From Litoreibacter arenae DSM 19593 (GTDB taxonomy: Bacteria; Pseudomonadota; Alphaproteobacteria; Rhodobacterales; Rhodobacteraceae), in assembly GCF_000442275.2 (NCBI RefSeq), contig NZ_KE557306.1:381342-445341 (forward strand): a DNA stretch of 64,000 nt, in the 5' to 3' direction. Under the pieces are notes generated by a model that did no database searches, was not told the DNA's origin, and was given only the letters and a program-made list of their open reading frames with translations. This document shows positions 17,218 through 25,814 of this stretch, piece after piece. Each line of letters opens with the position of its first letter. Positions within the stretch are counted from its first letter, which is position 1. A program made the translations under genes and the position numbers.

Positions 17218-19037
17218 TCTACCGTGACCGACTTGGCGAGGTTGCGTGGCTGGTCGACGTCCGTGCCTTTGGCGACGGCGGTATGATAGGCCAGCAACTG
17301 GGCAGGCACGGCGTAGAGAATGGGCGCGAGGAACGGGCTGATCTGCGGCATCACCACCGTTTCCCAGACACCGTCGCCTGCCTCGCGCACGCCTTTAGCG
17401 TCCGAGATCAGCACCACCTTGCCGCCCCGCGCCATGACTTCCTGCATGTTGGACACGGTCTTGTCGAACAGGTCATCGGTAGGTGCCAAAACCACCACCG
17501 GCACACTTTTGTCGATCAGGGCGATGGGGCCGTGTTTCAGCTCGCCAGATGCATAACCTTCGGCGTGTATATAGCTGATTTCTTTAAGCTTTAGAGCGCC
17601 TTCAAGGGCGAGAGGATACATCGCGCCGCGTCCCAGAAACAGCACGTCCTGCGCGGTTGAGATTTTGTGGGCGACGCGCTTGATGGCTTTCTCCTGTGCA
17701 AGCGATTGGTTCAGCACGCCGGGCAGAAGGTTGAGGTCAGCCATATGCGCGGCCATCGCCGCGTCGTCCAGATGCCCCCGCTGGTGACCTGCCTGAAGCG
17801 CGAGTGCGGCCAACGCCAATAGCTGGCAGGTAAATGCCTTGGTAGAGGCCACGCCGACCTCGATCCCCGCCATGATCGGCAGCGCCAGATCGCTTTCGCG
17901 CGCGATGGAGCTTTCGGGCACGTTGACGACCGACAGGATCATCGCGGCGCGATCTTTAGCGTAGCGGAGTGCCGCCAACGTGTCGGCGGTCTCGCCGGAT
18001 TGGGACACGAACAACGCGTAGGATTTGTCGGAAATCACCGGTTTGCGGTAGCGGAACTCCGAGGCGATATCGACGTCCACAGGCAGGCCAGCAAGCTGCT
18101 CGAACCAGTACTTGGCGACCTGACAGGCAAGGTTGGCGGTGCCGCAGGCGACCATGGTGATCCGGTCGCATTTGGTGAAGTCCAGCGTGCCGTTCGGCAG
18201 CTCGATCCCCTTGCCGTCGGGCGTGCTGTATGCCTGTAGGGCGTCGGCCAGCACGATGGGCTGCTCCGCAATTTCCTTGGCCATGAAATGCTTGTGGCCC
18301 GCTTTCTCGACGCGGGCCTCGTCCAGTGACAGCGTTTTCACGGGGCGGTTCGCCAGCATCCCCTGCGCGTCGAAAATCTCGAGGCTGGTGCGGGTCAAAA
18401 CGGCGCGGTCGCCTTCCTCAAGATAGGTGATGCGGTTGGTCATGGGGGCCAGCGCAATCGCGTCGGAGCCGACATACATCTCGCCATCGCCATGCCCCAC
18501 GGCCAGAGGGGAGCCCTTGCGGGCCGCGATCATCAAGTCGTCCTCGCCGTCGAACAGGAAACACAGCGCGAAAGCGCCTTCCAGCAGGGCGATGGTCTGC
18601 TCCGCCGCGTCACGCGGGCTTGCGCCGTTGTCCAGAAAGCGATGGGTCAGCAAGACGACGGTTTCCGTGTCGGTGTCGGTCTTGGTCCCATAGCCGTCTT
18701 TGTCAAGATCGGCGCGTAACTCTTTGAAGTTCTCGATAATTCCATTGTGAACGACCGCTACCGGCCCGGATTTGTGAGGGTGGGCGTTGACCACCGAGGG
18801 CGCACCATGGGTGGCCCAGCGGGTGTGGCCGATGCCGGCCTTTCCAGCCAGCGGCTCATGCACCAGCAAGTCCGACAGGTTGACCAGCTTGCCCACCGCG
18901 CGGCGGCGGTCGAGTTTGCCGTCATTGACCGTTGCGATCCCGGCGCTGTCATAGCCGCGATACTCAAGACGCTTCAGCGCCTCGACAATGATCGGGCTGA
19001 CCTCGTTCTTTCCCAAAACTCCAACAATTCCGCACAT
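17214..19037 (-). CDS. glmS: Glutamine-fructose-6-phosphate aminotransferase (isomerizing) GlmS
   Basis: Makes glucosamine-6-phosphate from fructose-6-phosphate and glutamine, the entry step to UDP-GlcNAc for peptidoglycan and lipopolysaccharide. The 607 residues begin MCGIVGVLGK, with the N-terminal nucleophile Cys2 of the glutaminase domain (about 1-240). Two SIS sugar-isomerase domains follow (about 285-600), with the SQSGETADT phosphate loop, and the protein ends with the expected AKSVTVE tail. It starts directly after the glmU stop (TAA then ATG, no gap). There is no room for a glmS ribozyme. Confidence 0.97.
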   Translation of the reverse strand: MCGIVGVLGKNEVSPIIVEALKRLEYRGYDSAGIATVNDGKLDRRRAVGKLVNLSDLLVHEPLAGKAGIGHTRWATHGAPSVVNAHPHKSGPVAVVHNGIIENFKELRADLDKDGYGTKTDTDTETVVLLTHRFLDNGASPRDAAEQTIALLEGAFALCFLFDGEDDLMIAARKGSPLAVGHGDGEMYVGSDAIALAPMTNRITYLEEGDRAVLTRTSLEIFDAQGMLANRPVKTLSLDEARVEKAGHKHFMAKEIAEQPIVLADALQAYSTPDGKGIELPNGTLDFTKCDRITMVACGTANLACQVAKYWFEQLAGLPVDVDIASEFRYRKPVISDKSYALFVSQSGETADTLAALRYAKDRAAMILSVVNVPESSIARESDLALPIMAGIEVGVASTKAFTCQLLALAALALQAGHQRGHLDDAAMAAHMADLNLLPGVLNQSLAQEKAIKRVAHKISTAQDVLFLGRGAMYPLALEGALKLKEISYIHAEGYASGELKHGPIALIDKSVPVVVLAPTDDLFDKTVSNMQEVMARGGKVVLISDAKGVREAGDGVWETVVMPQISPFLAPILYAVPAQLLAYHTAVAKGTDVDQPRNLAKSVTVE

Positions 19038-20393
19038 TTAAGCGTCCTTCTTCATTTTCTTGGCGCGTAGCATCTGCATCAGCTTGCGCGCAAATCCCGC
19101 CTTGTTCGTCTGCCGCACACGCGACAGGGCAAGGTCGCCGTCAGGGACGTCCTCGGTCACCACAGTGCCCGAGCCAGTCATCGCGTCCGCTCCGACTTCC
19201 ACCGGCGCAATCAGCAACGTGTTGGAGCCGATGAACGCCCCCGCACCGATGGTCGTGCGGTGCTTGAACACGCCGTCATAGTTGCAGGTAATCGTGCCTG
19301 CGCCAACATTGGCGCCTGCGCCGACATGGGCGTCGCCCACATAGGACAGGTGATTGACCTTCGCCCCCTCGGCCAGCGTGGCATTCTTTATCTCTACGAA
19401 ATTGCCAACCTTTGCGCCTTCTTCAAGTTCCGCGCCGGGGCGCAGGCGGGCGAAGGGGCCGACTACCGCGCCTTGCGCAACATGGCAGCCCTCAAGATGA
19501 CAGAAGGCTTTTATCTCCGCGCCCGACTCAACGGTCACATCGGGGCCAAACACGACGTTCGGGCCAATCAGCGCGTCGCGGCCCAGCACTGTGTCATAGG
19601 CAAAATACGTGGTTTCGGGTTGGGCCAGCGAAACGCCGTCCTCCAGCGCCCCGGTGCGCATCCGCGCCTGAAAGGCGGCTTCGGCGGCGGCGAGTTCCGC
19701 GCGGGTGTTGATGCCCAAAGTTTCGGCCTCGTCACAGGTGACCGCAGTTGCGCTCAGGCCTTGGGCGCGGGCAAGTCCGATGATGTCGGTCAAGTAGTAT
19801 TCGCCGCTGGCATTGTCGTTGCCGACCTTCGAGATCAACTCGAACAGCGTCGCCGAATCGCACATGACAACGCCGGAATTACAAAGGGTTACGGCCAGTT
19901 CTTCAGGTTTCGCATCCTTGGCTTCGACGATCCGCTCCAGCACGTCGCCCGTGGTGATCAAGCGGCCGTAGCGCCCGGGGTCCGCCGCGACGAAGCCCAA
20001 TACGACAACGTCCGCGGTGGCGCGTGCGTTGGCCATACGCTCCAGCGTATCGCCCGAGACGAACGGGGTGTCGCCGTAGAGGATCACCACATCACCGTCA
20101 AAGCCGTCCAGCGCGGCGCGCGCCTGATCAACCGCGTGGGCGGTGCCGTTCTGTTCGGTCTGGCGGGCGAAGATAAGCTGGTCGTCATGCTTGGCCAGCA
20201 CTGCCTCCACCTGCTCGGCACCGTGGCCGGTGACCACGACCACCTTCTCGGTCGACAACGCAGCACCTGCACGCAACGCGTGCACCGCCAGCGGGGCTGC
20301 GCCGATCTGGTGCAGAACCTTCGGCAGGTCCGAATTCATGCGGCTGCCTTGTCCGGCGGCCAGCAGTATCAGGGCAACTGGTGTTGTGCTCAC
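19038..20393 (-). CDS. glmU: Bifunctional UDP-N-acetylglucosamine pyrophosphorylase / glucosamine-1-phosphate N-acetyltransferase GlmU
   Basis: A two-domain cytosolic enzyme that acetylates glucosamine-1-phosphate and then forms UDP-GlcNAc. The N-terminal nucleotidyltransferase domain has LAAGQGSRMNSDLPKVLH (about residues 10-27). The C-terminal left-handed beta helix shows hexapeptide repeats such as GPNVVFGPDV and the acetyltransferase region GTITCNYDGVFKHRT. I choose the GTG start at 20393 (451 residues, the normal size), preceded by GGAAAGG; the frame continues upstream to 20450 without conservation. It is immediately followed by glmS. Confidence 0.95.
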   Translation of the reverse strand: MSTTPVALILLAAGQGSRMNSDLPKVLHQIGAAPLAVHALRAGAALSTEKVVVVTGHGAEQVEAVLAKHDDQLIFARQTEQNGTAHAVDQARAALDGFDGDVVILYGDTPFVSGDTLERMANARATADVVVLGFVAADPGRYGRLITTGDVLERIVEAKDAKPEELAVTLCNSGVVMCDSATLFELISKVGNDNASGEYYLTDIIGLARAQGLSATAVTCDEAETLGINTRAELAAAEAAFQARMRTGALEDGVSLAQPETTYFAYDTVLGRDALIGPNVVFGPDVTVESGAEIKAFCHLEGCHVAQGAVVGPFARLRPGAELEEGAKVGNFVEIKNATLAEGAKVNHLSYVGDAHVGAGANVGAGTITCNYDGVFKHRTTIGAGAFIGSNTLLIAPVEVGADAMTGSGTVVTEDVPDGDLALSRVRQTNKAGFARKLMQMLRAKKMKKDA

Positions 20394-20497
20394 GTGTGTG
20401 GCCTTTCCTTCTTGTCGGCCCCGTTCTATCCGTATCGTGCTGCGGCGCAAGGTGCGCTTGCGTCACAACAGATTTCGCCGCGTTACAGGAGAATGTT

Positions 20498-21163
20498 ATG
20501 CGCACGGTCATATTCGACCTCGACGGCACTTTGGCTGATACCAGTGGCGATCTGCTGGAGGCCGCGAATGTTTGCTTTCGCGGCTTGGGTCATGGCGACG
20601 TGCTGACGACCGAGACCGACCGGGGCACCGCAGTGCGCGGGGCGCGCGCGATGCTGACCCAAGGCTTCGAGCGGTTGGGCCAGCCGTTTGATCAAAGTGA
20701 TATCGACCGGCAGTTCCCGATTTTGCTGGAGGCTTACGGCGGTGACATCAGCAGTCGCACCACGATCTATCCCGGCGCTCGCGAGGCCGTGTCTCGCCTT
20801 CGCGATGCCGGCTACAAGGTGGGGATATGCACCAACAAGCCCGAAGGGCTGGCGGAACAGTTGATGACTGCGCTGGAATTCCGCGACGCGTTCGACAGCC
20901 TTGTGGGCGCGGATACGTTTCCGGTGCGCAAGCCGGACCCGTTGCCGTTTATCCAGGCGGTAAAGCGGGCCGGCGGCGACCCCGCGCGAGCGGTATTGGT
21001 CGGCGACACGCAGACCGACCGCGACACGTCCACCAATGCAGGTGCGCCGTCCATATTGGTGACCTTCGGGCCGGGCGCGTTTGATGTCGCCAGCCTGAAG
21101 CCCGAGGCCCTGATGGATCATTTCGACGATCTGGACCAGATCGTCGCGCGCCTCATCGCTTGA
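20498..21163 (+). CDS. gph: HAD-family phosphoglycolate phosphatase-like hydrolase
   Basis: A 221-residue HAD hydrolase with motif I FDLDGTLADTSGDLL (nucleophile Asp and acid/base Asp), motif II CTNKPEGLAE, and motif III/IV KPDPLPFI followed by LVGDTQTDRDTSTNAG. The order and length fit Gph-type phosphoglycolate phosphatases, which salvage 2-phosphoglycolate, though other small phosphates are possible. AGGAG lies 7 bases before the ATG at 20498. The gene is divergent from glmU. Confidence 0.85.
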   Translation: MRTVIFDLDGTLADTSGDLLEAANVCFRGLGHGDVLTTETDRGTAVRGARAMLTQGFERLGQPFDQSDIDRQFPILLEAYGGDISSRTTIYPGAREAVSRLRDAGYKVGICTNKPEGLAEQLMTALEFRDAFDSLVGADTFPVRKPDPLPFIQAVKRAGGDPARAVLVGDTQTDRDTSTNAGAPSILVTFGPGAFDVASLKPEALMDHFDDLDQIVARLIA

Positions 21164-21217
21164 CTGTATAAAGCGGTAGTCTCAAGGTCGGGGTCGCAGC
21201 TTCGAGAGGTCCGCGAC

Positions 21218-22429
21218 ATGTTTGAAGTTTTTGACGGCAGCTTTACCCAGCAGGAACCGATCCCGCAGGCAGGGATCGACGCCGCTATGGCGGTGCTGCA
21301 AAGCGGACGGCTGCATCGCTACAACACGGCCAAGGATGAGTTGGGCGAGACAGCATTGCTGGAGCAGGAATTCGCCGCCTTCACCGGTGCCAAATACGCG
21401 CTGGCCGTCGCGTCTGGCGGCTATGCCATGGGGGCCGCTCTAAGGGCGGTTGGCGTCAAAGCCGGTGATACCGTGTTGTCCAACGGCTTCACGCTGGCGC
21501 CGGTGCCGGGTGCTATCGCGTCGGTCGGCGCGGAGCCGCTCTTCGTCGAGACCGCCGACAACCTGACCATCGACCTCGACGATCTGGAGGCGCAGATCGA
21601 GGCCTCCGCCGCGAAATATCTGCTGCTCTCGCACATGCGTGGCCATCTCTGTGACATGGACCGGCTCATGGCGATCTGCAATGCGGCGGGGGTCATCGTG
21701 ATCGAGGATTGCGCACATACGATGGGGGCCAGTTGGCAGGGCACGCCATCGGGGCGGCATGGCGTCGTTGGCTGCTATTCCTGCCAGACCTACAAGCACG
21801 TCAATTCGGGCGAGGGCGGGTTTCTGGTCTCGGACGATGCGGAGGTTATGGCCCGTGCGATTATCCTCTCGGGTTCTTACATGCTCTACGAGCGGCATCT
21901 GGCGGCGCCACCCGCAGAGGTATTCGAGCGGGTCAAATACGTCACGCCTAACGTGTCCGGCCGCATGGACAATCTGCGCGCGGCGATCCTGCGCCCGCAA
22001 TTGGCGAACCTGCCCAAGCAAGTGGAGGCATGGAACGAGCGTTACTCCGCACTGGAATCCGGCCTGCGCAACGCCCCCGGCCTCTCCGTTATCGAGCGGG
22101 ACCCGCGCGGGGTATATGTCGGTTCATCCATCCAGTTCCGGCTGCCCGATGCCACGCCGTCCGAAATCGAGGAGTTTACCAGCCGATGCGCCACCCGAGG
22201 CGTGGAGCTTAAGTGGTTCGGCGCGGCCGAGCCCAAAGCCTTCACCTCGCGCTATGACAGTTGGCGCTACGCGCGGCCGCAGGCCTTGGCGCGGACGGAT
22301 GAAATCCTGTCCGGATTGCTTGACATGCGCTTGCCGCTGACCTTCTCCATCGGCGACTGCGAGCTGATTGCCCGCATTATTCAAAGCGAGGCTCGCGCCT
22401 TGCAGGGCCGCACGGCCTTGGCGGGCTAG
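21218..22429 (+). CDS. DegT/DnrJ/EryC1/StrS-family PLP aminotransferase
   Basis: A 403-residue fold-type I PLP enzyme of the sugar aminotransferase superfamily. Substrate- and cofactor-binding elements are ALAVASGGYAMGAAL (about 61-75), the IEDCAHTMGASW loop with D164, and the Schiff-base lysine K193 in CQTYKHVNSGEGG. Family members aminate nucleotide-linked keto sugars, but no sugar-pathway genes are nearby, so the substrate is open. A GAGAGG ribosome site precedes the ATG. Its last 306 bases lie opposite a long C-terminal extension of a minus-strand ORF. Confidence 0.85.
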   Translation: MFEVFDGSFTQQEPIPQAGIDAAMAVLQSGRLHRYNTAKDELGETALLEQEFAAFTGAKYALAVASGGYAMGAALRAVGVKAGDTVLSNGFTLAPVPGAIASVGAEPLFVETADNLTIDLDDLEAQIEASAAKYLLLSHMRGHLCDMDRLMAICNAAGVIVIEDCAHTMGASWQGTPSGRHGVVGCYSCQTYKHVNSGEGGFLVSDDAEVMARAIILSGSYMLYERHLAAPPAEVFERVKYVTPNVSGRMDNLRAAILRPQLANLPKQVEAWNERYSALESGLRNAPGLSVIERDPRGVYVGSSIQFRLPDATPSEIEEFTSRCATRGVELKWFGAAEPKAFTSRYDSWRYARPQALARTDEILSGLLDMRLPLTFSIGDCELIARIIQSEARALQGRTALAG

Positions 22430-22993
22430 GGCGGTCAGGCCGGTCGCAGGATAGCCCGGCTTGTTGGCGGGCGCTGGCGGGTGCTGCGGAACAACGGGCG
22501 TTGCGGCATGCGCGGGGGCCATCTGGCGCGCGGCCATATGCGCCATCCGGTAGACGCGATTGTGCTCTTCGACGATGCGCTTCAGGTCGCCCGGCGAATA
22601 GGTGTGTGCCTCCGACAGGCCCAAAGCCCGCGCGCACAGCTTGGAGCAGAACCAGCGGTCCTCCACATGGCGGCGCAGGTTGATGAACTGGCTCATCAGC
22701 AGCCCCCAGTAATCATAGCCGCGTCCGATGTGCCGCAGGGCGCGTTCGAACGTGTCATGCGGGGCCCAAGGAACCTGCACGAATTCGTATGCGCCCTCGC
22801 GGAAATACAGGTCGCGTACGCAGACACCGCCATTCTTGCCCTGCGCGGTGACGCAACGATGGGTTTCGCCCGTTTTCGGCGGTCGGGAACTCACAAGAAG
22901 CTCGCAATGCGAGAACTCGGAACGGGTGACCCACTTGACGAGCGTGTCGCTTAGCGGACGACCATGCCCCCTGTAGAAGGCTAGATAGATCAT
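22124..22993 (-). CDS. YiiX/NlpC-P60-like papain-fold cysteine hydrolase with long tail
   Basis: The first ~165 residues look like a permuted NlpC/P60 (YiiX-type) domain: MIYLAFYRGHG start, SEFSHCELLV with candidate catalytic H29, RGYDYWGLL, and RWFCSKLCARAL with candidate nucleophile C116. Such enzymes cleave amide or ester bonds in cell-wall or lipid substrates. The remaining residues start with a proline/alanine-rich stretch. From about residue 188 they lie antisense to the DegT gene for 306 bases, so the C-terminus may be a run-on rather than functional. No signal peptide is seen. The ribosome site is weak. Confidence 0.65.
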   Translation of the reverse strand: MIYLAFYRGHGRPLSDTLVKWVTRSEFSHCELLVSSRPPKTGETHRCVTAQGKNGGVCVRDLYFREGAYEFVQVPWAPHDTFERALRHIGRGYDYWGLLMSQFINLRRHVEDRWFCSKLCARALGLSEAHTYSPGDLKRIVEEHNRVYRMAHMAARQMAPAHAATPVVPQHPPAPANKPGYPATGLTALARQGRAALQGASLALNNAGNQLAVADGEGQRQAHVKQSGQDFIRPRQGLRPRVAPTVIARGEGFGLGRAEPLKLHASGGASAGKLLDFGRRGIGQPELDG

Positions 22994-23090
22994 GTCTGTA
23001 ACTCAGTTTTTAGGGTTTAATATGTGTCGAAAATGGGGCAGAACCCCCTTAATACGCAAGGTAAATGCCGGTTAGACAAAGACTTATGCG

Positions 23091-23102
23091 CCTTACGTAA
23101 GG
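23091..23102. promoter_or_regulatory. Perfect palindrome CCTTACGTAAGG
   Basis: A 12-base perfect palindrome in the papain-like/ivd intergenic region, about 100 bases upstream of the minus-strand papain-like gene. It is followed two bases later by a hairpin built from the same CCTTAC/GTAAGG words. It could be an operator for the papain-like gene. Confidence 0.4.
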
Positions 23103-23104
23103 TG

Positions 23105-23130
23105 AAAGGTAAGGAATACCTTACCTTTTT
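23105..23130. terminator. Hairpin with T tract between the papain-like gene and the liu operon
   Basis: A perfect 10-bp stem, AAAGGTAAGG (23105-23114) and CCTTACCTTT (23119-23128), with loop AATA and T5 at its 3' end on the + strand. It has terminator form, but no plus-strand gene ends nearby (the nearest, DegT, stops at 22429). It may insulate the liu promoter, act on a leader RNA, or be part of a regulatory repeat cluster. Confidence 0.4.
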
Positions 23131-23200
23131 GCGGATATCCTTCATCTCACATTCCTATTTCCTGACACTTCATTAACCTCTTCAGAGCAGATCGGCGCTG

Positions 23201-23229
23201 TTGACCGGTGCGAAACTGCGCTCTAGTAT
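23201..23229 (+). promoter_or_regulatory. Promoter of the liu (leucine degradation) operon
   Basis: TTGACC (23201-23206) and TAGTAT (23224-23229) with an ideal 17-base spacer, 34 bases before the ivd ATG. The expected start point falls inside the adjacent operator-like palindrome. This is the best-looking promoter upstream of the operon. Confidence 0.6.
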
Positions 23230-23245
23230 TTGAACACGCGTTCAA
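23230..23245. promoter_or_regulatory. Operator-like palindrome TTGAAC-N4-GTTCAA
   Basis: A perfect 6-base inverted repeat (TTGAAC 23230-23235, GTTCAA 23240-23245) directly after the -10 box, covering the likely transcription start. Such sites at this position are typical of repressors; TetR-family regulators of acyl-CoA and branched-chain amino acid catabolism often bind similar palindromes. No regulator gene is encoded nearby in the window. Confidence 0.55.
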
Positions 23246-23262
23246 TAACGGGGAGGATCACC

Positions 23263-24426
23263 ATGTTTAACGCCTCGATGAATTTCGACTTGGGGGAAGA
23301 CGTCAACGCCTTGCGCGAGATGGTGCATCGCTGGGCGCAGGATCGGGTCAAGCCCCGCGCCGCAGAGATCGACCAGACGAACGAGTTTCCTGCCGACCTG
23401 TGGACCGAGATGGGCGAACTGGGCCTTCTGGGCATTACCGTCCCCGAGGAAGATGGCGGCTCCGGCATGAGCTATCTAGCCCATGTGGTCGCGGTCGAGG
23501 AGATCGCCCGCGCCTCCGCCTCGGTGTCGCTATCTTATGGCGCTCATTCCAACCTCTGCGTAAACCAGATCAAACTGAACGGCACGCCAGAGCAGAAGGC
23601 GAAATACCTTCCGGGCCTCATGTCCGGCGAACACGTAGGCGCCTTGGCCATGTCGGAGGCGGGCGCAGGCTCCGACGTTGTTTCCATGTCGCTGAAAGCC
23701 GAGAAGCGTAACGACCGTTATCGGCTCAGCGGAAACAAATACTGGATCACCAACGGCCCCGACGCCTCCACCTTGGTGGTCTACGCCAAGACCGATCCTG
23801 ACGCTGGCCCCAAAGGCATCACAGCCTTCATCATCGAGAAGTCGATGAAAGGCTTCTCCACCTCGCCGCATTTCGACAAGCTCGGCATGCGCGGCTCCAA
23901 CACTGCGGAGCTGATCTTCGACGACGTAGAAGTCCCGTTCGAGAACGTGCTGGGCGAGGCGGGACGCGGCGTGCGTGTCCTCATGTCCGGCCTCGATTAT
24001 GAACGCGTGGTTCTGGCGGGCATCGGCACCGGCATCATGGCCGCCTGTCTGGACGAGGTCATGCCCTACATGGTCGAGCGTAAGCAGTTCGGCCAACCCA
24101 TCGGCTCGTTCCAGCTGATGCAGGGCAAGATCGCGGATATGTACACGGCGATGAATTCCGCCCGCGCCTATGTCTACGAGGCGGGCCGTGCGTGTGACCG
24201 TGGGGATATCACGCGAGCCGACGCTGCCGCGTGCTGCCTCTATGCGTCCGAGCAGGCCATGGTCCAAGCCCACCAAGCCGTGCAAGCCATGGGCGGCGCA
24301 GGCTTCCTCGCCGACGCCCCCGTGGCACGGCTGTTTCGGGACGCCAAGCTGATGGAGATCGGGGCAGGAACGTCCGAGATCCGCCGCATGCTTGTCGGGC
24401 GGGAGCTGATGGGGGCGATGGGGTGA
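23263..24426 (+). CDS. ivd: Isovaleryl-CoA dehydrogenase
   Basis: An FAD acyl-CoA dehydrogenase that oxidises isovaleryl-CoA to 3-methylcrotonyl-CoA in leucine breakdown, passing electrons to ETF. The 387 residues show the family order: [14 protein letters not shown], the MSEAGAGSD substrate loop, NKYWITNGP, and the C-terminal [15 protein letters not shown] and [18 protein letters not shown]. The catalytic Glu is placed as in isovaleryl-CoA dehydrogenases, within [11 protein letters not shown] (E247), not near the C-terminus as in other acyl-CoA dehydrogenases. Downstream carboxylase, hydratase and lyase genes confirm the assignment. GGGAGG precedes the ATG at 23263. Confidence 0.95.
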   Translation: MFNASMNFDLGEDVNALREMVHRWAQDRVKPRAAEIDQTNEFPADLWTEMGELGLLGITVPEEDGGSGMSYLAHVVAVEEIARASASVSLSYGAHSNLCVNQIKLNGTPEQKAKYLPGLMSGEHVGALAMSEAGAGSDVVSMSLKAEKRNDRYRLSGNKYWITNGPDASTLVVYAKTDPDAGPKGITAFIIEKSMKGFSTSPHFDKLGMRGSNTAELIFDDVEVPFENVLGEAGRGVRVLMSGLDYERVVLAGIGTGIMAACLDEVMPYMVERKQFGQPIGSFQLMQGKIADMYTAMNSARAYVYEAGRACDRGDITRADAAACCLYASEQAMVQAHQAVQAMGGAGFLADAPVARLFRDAKLMEIGAGTSEIRRMLVGRELMGAMG

Positions 24427-24983
24427 GGCGTCTCGCGCTCCTTCTCGCGTTTATGCCAGTGCAGGCTCTTGCGGACCCGTTTTTTGAGGGCTGGCTCAAA
24501 CGCTGCTTCGCCGAGGCGGATCGCCAAATTCAAGTCCCATTCAATCCCGATACAGATTTGTCCCAAAACCACGCCAGCCATTTTTCATGCGCGTACGACA
24601 CATTGGATTTCTGCCGCTTTACCGAAGCACCGCTGGCCTGTGCCATGACGGCGCTGAGTGTAATCAGAACCGAAACGGCCACCCGTCTGGCGGAGCTTCC
24701 CGAAAGTATCGAGGGCGAGGGGATCAATACGGACGACTATAAAAGACGCCTCGCAAGATTTCGCAGCGGGCAGACCATGCTGCAACATATTGAATCGAAC
24801 GATGCCATGTCTCAATCGGGCAAAGAGGACGCGGCGGCATCCTATATCGAGACGGTCAAAAGACACCGCCGTGACTGGATTCCCTTAGACACGTTTTTCG
24901 AGGTGACGGAGACCGTGAACAGGGCAGTAGAGGTGTCTGTTCTAAAAGAACGGGTACGCCGCGCCGCACAGGTCAAACCATGA
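24423..24983 (+). CDS. Small periplasmic protein in the liu operon, unknown function
   Basis: A GTG start overlaps the ivd TGA (GTGA), giving 186 residues with a signal peptide ([17 protein letters not shown]). The mature part has cysteines in [20 protein letters not shown] and LACAM, suggesting disulfides, and is otherwise helical and charged. A longer reading of the frame from 24231 would run over the ivd gene and is rejected. It is the first of four consecutive small envelope-type genes between ivd and the carboxylase beta subunit. Family not recognised. Confidence 0.65.
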   Translation: MRRLALLLAFMPVQALADPFFEGWLKRCFAEADRQIQVPFNPDTDLSQNHASHFSCAYDTLDFCRFTEAPLACAMTALSVIRTETATRLAELPESIEGEGINTDDYKRRLARFRSGQTMLQHIESNDAMSQSGKEDAAASYIETVKRHRRDWIPLDTFFEVTETVNRAVEVSVLKERVRRAAQVKP

Positions 24984-25327
24984 CCCTGCGCCCAATCCAC
25001 TACATTTCCCTCACGCTCCTCACCTTGCTGCTGCTCGCCGCCCTCGCGCAGTACCAACGCGCGGCCCTCAACCTCACCGAGACCCAGATCATCGAAACCT
25101 ACGTCGCCCGCTACCTCGACACACACCCTCAAGCCAAACTCACCGACTGCCGCGCGCAGCCCACGCAAACCAAAACCACACGCATGGTTGTCATTTGCGG
25201 CCCCGAGCCGTTTGATGCGGCACGGCACTACGAATACCACGTCGGCCCCCTTGGCGGCTTGATCGCGCAAAACGGCCCCGCCGACTGGGCTACGAAATCC
25301 CCCGTCGCCCCGCGTGATGCGGCTTGA
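24980..25327 (+). CDS. Small single-pass membrane or exported protein, unknown function
   Basis: A 115-residue product whose ATG overlaps the previous stop (ATGA). An N-terminal hydrophobic helix (ISLTLLTLLLLAALA, about residues 9-23) acts as anchor or signal. The remainder has two cysteines (DCRAQ and VICGPEP) and ends with a proline-rich tail. The coding strand is unusually C-rich. Not recognised; support comes from the overlap pattern and the signal-like N-terminus. Confidence 0.55.
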   Translation: MTLRPIHYISLTLLTLLLLAALAQYQRAALNLTETQIIETYVARYLDTHPQAKLTDCRAQPTQTKTTRMVVICGPEPFDAARHYEYHVGPLGGLIAQNGPADWATKSPVAPRDAA

Positions 25328-25337
25328 AGGATCGTCT

Positions 25338-25814
25338 ATGAAGTATCTGCCCTTGATCGCCGCGCTCACCGCGACACCCGCCTTGGCTCAAGACACCATC
25401 GCGCAGGACAAAGTCCTTGTGCTGGCCTGCTTGGAAACCATGGAGGCGGGCACCACATGGCCCCAATGCGTGGAGCTTATGTTCCAGCCTTGCGTTAGCC
25501 ACGAGGTTGGCACCGATGCCCATGCCACCTGCCTCGGCAGCGTGCGGGAGGAATGGTCCGGCACGGTGAAAACCTTGCAGGACGAGGTGATCGAGGCGGT
25601 GACCTCCGAAGGATCGTCCGAGTTGCTGGACCTGATGGGCCAGTGGACCGGCTACGTCGTGCAAAAATGCCAGGACGTGGCCGTGTCGAAACCAGACGGC
25701 GCGGAAAGCGCACGGCTGGGCTGCGAGATCAGCGAATTGGCGGGGCTGTCGGGCGAGTTCGCCGCCTGCCTAGAAGGCCGCTCGCAGGCGGGCTATTGCG
25801 AGTTCAGGGAATGA
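25338..25814 (+). CDS. Small periplasmic cysteine-containing protein, unknown function
   Basis: A 158-residue protein with a signal peptide (MKYLPLIAALTATPALAQ, cleavage after ALA) and about seven cysteines in the mature part (LACLETM, WPQCVELMFQPCVSH, TCLGSV, QKCQDV, LGCEISEL, AACLEGR, YCEF). The spacing recalls LprI/DUF1311-like lysozyme-inhibitor relatives, and the next gene is a clearer member. GAAGGA precedes the ATG at 25338. It probably acts in the periplasm; the function is not known. Confidence 0.65.
   Translation: MKYLPLIAALTATPALAQDTIAQDKVLVLACLETMEAGTTWPQCVELMFQPCVSHEVGTDAHATCLGSVREEWSGTVKTLQDEVIEAVTSEGSSELLDLMGQWTGYVVQKCQDVAVSKPDGAESARLGCEISELAGLSGEFAACLEGRSQAGYCEFRE

Noticed and set aside
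19030-19045. A glmS ribozyme before glmS
   Set aside because: glmU ends directly at the glmS start, leaving no leader.
19260-20606. 448-codon open frame on the plus strand opposite glmU
   Set aside because: It lies over the strongly conserved glmU gene and its translation has no family features.
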